From RBG-16-66-20 sp049651845 (lineage in GTDB: Bacteria > Pseudomonadota > Gammaproteobacteria > Burkholderiales > SG8-39): a stretch of DNA of 25,969 nt. Shown here one piece after another: positions 22,135 to 25,969 of the stretch. A model generated the notes under the pieces. That model saw only the letters and a program-made list of their open reading frames with translations. It did not search any database and was not told where the DNA came from. The translations under genes and the position numbers were made by a program. The stretch lies in assembly GCA_049651845.1 (NCBI GenBank), contig JBASCW010000055.1, positions 1 to 25,969 of the forward strand, given 5' to 3'. The stretch's first letter is position 1. Each line of letters opens with the position of its first letter.

Positions 22135-24231
22135 TCAAGCCTTCGGCAGCTCGAACCAGAAGGTGGCGCCGCGCCCCGGCTCGCTGTCGCAGCCGATGCG
22201 CCCGCCCATGCGCTCGACCAGCGCCTTGCTGATCGCGAGGCCCAGGCCCGTGCCGGCCTGCGCGCCGTCGGCCTGCTCGAAGCGACCGAACAGGCGCGGG
22301 AGGAACTCGGCCGAAATACCGGGCCCGCGGTCTGTCACCGAGATGCGCACGCGCTCGCCCGCGAGCGCCGACGACAGCGTCACCTCGCCGCTGCGCGGCG
22401 AGTACTTGGCCGCGTTGGACAGCAGGTTCGCGAGGACCTGCATCAGGCGGTCCGGATCCGCGCGCACCGGCGCGAGCTCGCTGTGCGCGGCGAGCACGAG
22501 CCGCACGCCGTGGCGCTCGGCGTAGGCCGCGTTGAGCTCGAGCGCGCGCCGCAGCAGCGCGCCCGTCTCCACGACCTCGGCGCGCATCGGCAGCCGGCCG
22601 GCTTCGACGCGCTCGATGTCGAGGATGTCGTTGACCAGTTTGACCAGCCGCTCGCTGTTCTCGTAGGCGATGTCGACGAACCTGCGCGCGTCGGGCGGCA
22701 GCTCGCCGGCGCTGCCCTCGCGCACCAGACCGAGCGACCCCAGCATGCTGGTGAGCGGCGTGCGCAGCTCATGGTTCACCGTGGCGATGAACTCGTTCTT
22801 CATGCGCTCCACGGCCTTGCGCTCCTCGATGTTGGCGTTGGCGCCCATCACGCGCAGCGCGCGCCCGTCCAGCGCGCGCCCGTTCACGCGCGCGACCGTC
22901 TCGATCCACAGCCAGCTGCCATCCTGGCAGCGCACGCGGTGCTCGTAGCGCAGGCTGTCGGCATCGCCGCGCAAGAGCGCGTTCAGCTTCGACTGTACGG
23001 CGGCGAAATCCTCCGGGTGGTCGATCGCCTGCAGCTTCTGGATCGGCGTGAGCGTCGGCTCGGACGCGCCGCCCAGCATGGCCGACCACTCCGCGCTCAG
23101 CTGCACCAGGCCCGAGGCGACGTCCCAGTCGAACAGCGCGAGCCGCGAGCTCGCCAGCGCGAGCTTGAGCCGCTCCTCGCTCGCGCGCAGAGCCACGGTC
23201 ATGTGATGGGCAAGCTCGCGCGCGCGCTCGCGCGTCGTAGCGAGCGTCCATACGACGAGCAGGAGCAGGGACGTGATCGCGAGTCCGCTCGCGAGCACGA
23301 TCTCGGGGTTATAGTCAGCCATCTCCGCTTCGAAGGTGGGCAGCGACTGCACCTCGAGCCGCCAGGCGCGCTGCGCTGCGTGGAACTCCTGGACGCTGGC
23401 AAACTTCGGCGAGTCCCGGCGCGTCCCCCAGCCCGGGCTGCGGTGCAGCTCGGCGGTGGCGCCATCGCCGGTCGAATCGACGAGTTGCAGCGCGAGGCCC
23501 GGCCGCCGGCCGACGCTGCCCGCCATCAAATCGGAAAATCGGAACGGCGCATAGACGAATCCCTCGATGGCGGCCCGCCGGCCCGACACGGTTTCGATCG
23601 ATGCGCCTTTCCGGTACACCGGCAGGTACATCAGGAACGCGGCCTGCGCGGCCGAGCCCGCATCCTGGACCAAGGCGACCACCCGCGTAATCGCGGCAGA
23701 GCCCGCGTCGCGTGCGCGCTCGATCGCATCGCGGCGCGCGCCCTCCGAATACATGTCGTAGCCGAGCGCGCGCCGGTTGACCTCATTCTCCGGCACGAGG
23801 AAAAGCACCGGAACGTACGCGCTGCGCGAGCCCGCCGGAAACACGGCGTACCCCTGCAGCCCCTGTTGGCGCGCGGCATCCTCCAAAGCCCGGCGCCCGT
23901 CCGAGGACACATATGGAGCGAAGCCGAAGCCGAGAATGCCGGGGTATACGCTGGCGACCTTGGTGGTCTCCGCGTATGCGCGCCACTCCTCTCGATCCAC
24001 GCGCTCGGAAGCCGAGAACAGCGCGACGCCGCCGCGCAGGACCTGCTCGTAGTCGAGCATGCGGTCCCTGATCTCGAGCACGATCTCCGCGACCTGAAGG
24101 TTGAAGCGTGCCCTCGCCTCGGATAGCGCGTTCTCGCGCGCGAGTCTCCAGGAACCCAGCGCCAGCGAAAGCCCGCAGACGGCCGTTACCAGAATCAGCA
24201 GCATGCGGCGCACGATACGTTCCCGGGTCAT
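22135..24231 (-). CDS. CHASE-PAS sensor histidine kinase
   Basis: A 698-residue membrane sensor. TM1 is at about 8-28. A periplasmic CHASE domain (about 45-270) includes YPGILGFGFAPYV (96-108) and RRALGYDMYSEGARRDAIER (153-172). TM2 is at about 310-330. A PAS domain (about 355-470) contains LFDWDVASG and WLWIETVARV. The kinase core follows: H box FIATVNHELRTPL (phospho-His487), N box NLLSNAAKYS (602-611), G1 DRGPGIS (634-640) and G2 GTGLGLA (660-666). There is no receiver domain, so a separate response regulator is needed. CHASE domains sense small ligands in the periplasm. The ATG at 24231 overlaps the glycosyltransferase stop (ATGA), tying the sensor to polysaccharide synthesis. The kinase gene is convergent with a CheY-like regulator. 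Confidence 0.92.
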   Translation of the reverse strand: MTRERIVRRMLLILVTAVCGLSLALGSWRLARENALSEARARFNLQVAEIVLEIRDRMLDYEQVLRGGVALFSASERVDREEWRAYAETTKVASVYPGILGFGFAPYVSSDGRRALEDAARQQGLQGYAVFPAGSRSAYVPVLFLVPENEVNRRALGYDMYSEGARRDAIERARDAGSAAITRVVALVQDAGSAAQAAFLMYLPVYRKGASIETVSGRRAAIEGFVYAPFRFSDLMAGSVGRRPGLALQLVDSTGDGATAELHRSPGWGTRRDSPKFASVQEFHAAQRAWRLEVQSLPTFEAEMADYNPEIVLASGLAITSLLLLVVWTLATTRERARELAHHMTVALRASEERLKLALASSRLALFDWDVASGLVQLSAEWSAMLGGASEPTLTPIQKLQAIDHPEDFAAVQSKLNALLRGDADSLRYEHRVRCQDGSWLWIETVARVNGRALDGRALRVMGANANIEERKAVERMKNEFIATVNHELRTPLTSMLGSLGLVREGSAGELPPDARRFVDIAYENSERLVKLVNDILDIERVEAGRLPMRAEVVETGALLRRALELNAAYAERHGVRLVLAAHSELAPVRADPDRLMQVLANLLSNAAKYSPRSGEVTLSSALAGERVRISVTDRGPGISAEFLPRLFGRFEQADGAQAGTGLGLAISKALVERMGGRIGCDSEPGRGATFWFELPKA

Positions 24232-25637
24232 GCTCTGCGCTGCCAGGTAGCGCTCCGGGTCATCTCGCCCCAGCGCGCGCGCGCGCCGAACGCCCAGCGC
24301 GCGAGGCCCTCCAGGCGCCAGAGCGCGACCAGCTGGCGAAAGCCGAAGTTCTCCGCGAGCGCGGCGGCCGCGAGCAGCGCGAGCTCGCGCGGGCGCTTGT
24401 AGATGTGGAACGAGATCTCCTCCAGCAGCAGCGCGCACACCGACAGCACCATGCCGAGGCCCACGGCCAGCAGCAGGAACGCCGCGAACGCGGCACCGGA
24501 CACCAGGCCCGCGGCGAGACCCGCCAGCATGAGCGCGAAGCCCGCCACCTCGACGAGCGGCCCGAGCCACTCGAACAGCGCCATGAACGGGAACGCCACC
24601 CAGCCCGGCGCGCCGCCGCGGCGGCTGAACGCGAGGCCCAGGTTCAGCGTCAGGCTTTCGGCGAGGCCGCGCTGCCAGCGCGTGCGCTGGCTGCGCAGCA
24701 CGCGCAGGCTCTCGGGCGCCTCGGTCCAGCAGATCGGGTCGGGCACGAAGACGATGCGGTAGGGCGCGCCCGCGTCACGGTGCAGGCGGTGCAGCCGTAC
24801 CACGAGCTCCATGTCCTCGCCGACCGTGTCGCTGCGGTAACCGCCGGCGGCCACCACGGACTCCTTGCGGAACAGGCCGAAGGCCCCGGAGATGATGAGC
24901 ACCGCGTTCATCGGCGACCATCCCATGCGGCCGAACAGGAACGCGCGCAGGTACTCGACGATCTGCAACAGGGGCAGCAGGCGGCCGGGCAGCCCCACCG
25001 ATTCGAGGAAGCCGCCGCGTACGGTGCAGCCGTTGGCGATGCGCACCGTGCCGCCGCTCGCGATCACCGCCGGGTCCTCCAGGAATGGCGCCACCACGCG
25101 GCGCAGGCTCGCGCGCTCGAGGATCGAGTCCGCGTCGACCCCGCAGAACAGCGGATAGCGCGAGGCGTTGATGCCGGCGTTGAGCGCGTCGGCCTTGCCG
25201 CCGTTCTCCTTGTCGATCACGCGCAGGTTCGGATGCAGCGCCGAGCGATAGATGCCGCGCACCGCCTTCACGGGCAGGCGGCGCCAGTAGGCCTCCGCGA
25301 ATGGCACCAGCGCGAAGGCCGAGCGCAGCGCCTCCATCGTGCCGTCGCGCGAGCCGTCATTGACGACGATGACCTCGAACTCCGGGTAGTCGAGCTGCAG
25401 CATCGAGCGTACCGAGGTGGCGATGGTGGCCTCCTCGTTGTAGGCCGGCACGAGCATGCTGACCGGCGGCTCCAGGCCCGAGTAGGCGCGCGGCAGTTCC
25501 TCGAGCAGCCGCGCATCGAGGTGGCGGCGCACCGCCGCGAAGGCGAACCCGAACAGCGCCAGGTAGCCGGTGTTGACCACGACGAAGTAGGCCAGGAACA
25601 GCCATTGCGCGGCGAGCGTCGCCTGCTCCAGGCTCAC
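24228..25637 (-). CDS. Family 2 glycosyltransferase, membrane-bound (PgaC/cellulose synthase-like)
   Basis: A 469-residue inner-membrane glycosyltransferase. The GTG start at 25637 overlaps the HEAT-repeat stop (GTGA). TM1 is at about 10-35. The GT-A domain has VSMLVPAYNEEATI (59-72), VVNDGSRDGT (91-100; Asp94), GVDADS (DxD at 168-170), TVGEDME (271-277; catalytic Asp275) and the acceptor-binding QRTRW (317-321). This set is that of processive synthases such as PgaC/IcaA, cellulose and hyaluronan synthases. C-terminal hydrophobic segments (about 345-420) form further membrane helices. It probably polymerises a beta-linked extracellular polysaccharide; the sugar is not deducible. No export or deacetylase genes are in the window. 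Confidence 0.9.
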   Translation of the reverse strand: MSLEQATLAAQWLFLAYFVVVNTGYLALFGFAFAAVRRHLDARLLEELPRAYSGLEPPVSMLVPAYNEEATIATSVRSMLQLDYPEFEVIVVNDGSRDGTMEALRSAFALVPFAEAYWRRLPVKAVRGIYRSALHPNLRVIDKENGGKADALNAGINASRYPLFCGVDADSILERASLRRVVAPFLEDPAVIASGGTVRIANGCTVRGGFLESVGLPGRLLPLLQIVEYLRAFLFGRMGWSPMNAVLIISGAFGLFRKESVVAAGGYRSDTVGEDMELVVRLHRLHRDAGAPYRIVFVPDPICWTEAPESLRVLRSQRTRWQRGLAESLTLNLGLAFSRRGGAPGWVAFPFMALFEWLGPLVEVAGFALMLAGLAAGLVSGAAFAAFLLLAVGLGMVLSVCALLLEEISFHIYKRPRELALLAAAALAENFGFRQLVALWRLEGLARWAFGARARWGEMTRSATWQRRA

Positions 25638-25969
25638 GCCGGCCCCATCTCGGAGAGCACTTGCCCGAGCACGTCGGCCGCGAAGGGGTCCTGCTGCGCG
25701 GCGCGCAGCGCGCCGAGCGCGGCGCGGTCCATGCCGGGCAGCCGTGCGAGCGCCTGCGCGGCACGGTAGCGAACCCACCAACTCGGGTCGCCGAGCATCC
25801 TCTCGAGCGCCGAGCGGTCCGCGGCGGTGCCGAAGCGGCCGAGCGCCTTGACTGCGGCGAGGCGCACCTGCCACCGCGCATGCTGCAGGCGCGCGCGCGC
25901 GAGGTCGGCGTCCTCGGGATGCCAGAGCGCGTCCAGCGCCGCCGCGCTGACCTCCGGCGCGTCGACGCC
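25634..25969 (-). CDS. HEAT-repeat protein, C-terminal part
   Basis: The minus-strand frame is open from the right window edge to a TGA at 25634-25636; the start lies outside. The visible ~111 residues are helical HEAT/PBS-lyase-like repeats: ARWQVRLAAVKALGRFG, then SWWVRYRAAQALARLPG, then PFAADVLGQVLSEMG. The repeats mediate protein contacts and have no catalytic motif. The stop overlaps the glycosyltransferase start, so the pair is translationally coupled, suggesting the protein works with that enzyme as a scaffold or regulator. This functional link is inferred from gene arrangement. Confidence 0.85.
   Translation of the reverse strand, partial: GVDAPEVSAAALDALWHPEDADLARARLQHARWQVRLAAVKALGRFGTAADRSALERMLGDPSWWVRYRAAQALARLPGMDRAALGALRAAQQDPFAADVLGQVLSEMGPA

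Overview
The window is about 26 kb of GC-rich, gene-dense bacterial chromosome with very short intergenic gaps and many 4-bp start/stop overlaps. Several families present are typical of Burkholderiales and related Betaproteobacteria: a Bug/TctC-type tripartite tricarboxylate transporter receptor fragment, a TfpX/TfpZ pilin accessory protein, CaiB/BaiF CoA-transferase, an ABC_sub_bind-type remnant and a class II aldolase/MmgE-PrpD style catabolic cluster. A betaproteobacterium with a versatile aromatic/organic-acid catabolism is therefore the best guess. This is inference from gene content; there is no rRNA or other marker in the window.

Layout. (1) 1-3667, plus strand: a chain of overlapping genes, namely the C-terminal part of an ATP/ADP-translocase-like transporter, a Tat-exported aldo/keto reductase, an M48 metalloprotease and a DUF3095 protein. 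(2) 3700-5498, plus: alpha and beta subunits of a Rieske ring-hydroxylating oxygenase. (3) 5502-6303: a scar where a minus-strand D-2-hydroxyacid dehydrogenase and a plus-strand Bug receptor gene both lose their 5' halves at one point. (4) 6320-8908: an ORF6N protein divergent from a secreted beta-propeller protein. (5) 13375-8905, minus: a five-gene operon (glutaredoxin-DinB fusion, class II aldolase, a chimeric MmgE/PrpD::acyl-CoA synthetase ORF, a 3-hydroxyisobutyrate-dehydrogenase-like enzyme, TfpX/TfpZ). (6) 13482-14411, plus: a DapA-family aldolase/lyase. (7) 14555-16408, minus: a collapsed SnoaL-like gene and a Baeyer-Villiger-type flavin monooxygenase. (8) 16441-21666, plus: SDR, AidB-like acyl-CoA dehydrogenase, an ABC-receptor remnant, CaiB/BaiF CoA-transferase and AMP-forming acyl-CoA synthetase, a probable acyl-CoA catabolic unit. 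(9) 21738-25969: a single-domain response regulator convergent with an overlapping HEAT-repeat, GT2 and CHASE-histidine-kinase operon, probably concerned with polysaccharide synthesis and its control.

The most notable feature is a series of deletion scars between 5.9 and 18.9 kb: two head-to-head truncated genes, an in-frame chimera of MmgE/PrpD and an NDP-forming acyl-CoA synthetase, a SnoaL gene with its middle missing, and the last ~28 codons of an ABC-type receptor. No insertion sequence is visible at any of them. I found no tRNA, rRNA, CRISPR array or complete mobile element. The likely regulatory signals are a symmetric 32-bp divergent promoter at 16409-16440, promoters placed for leaderless transcripts, and an operator-like dyad inside the start of the M48 gene.
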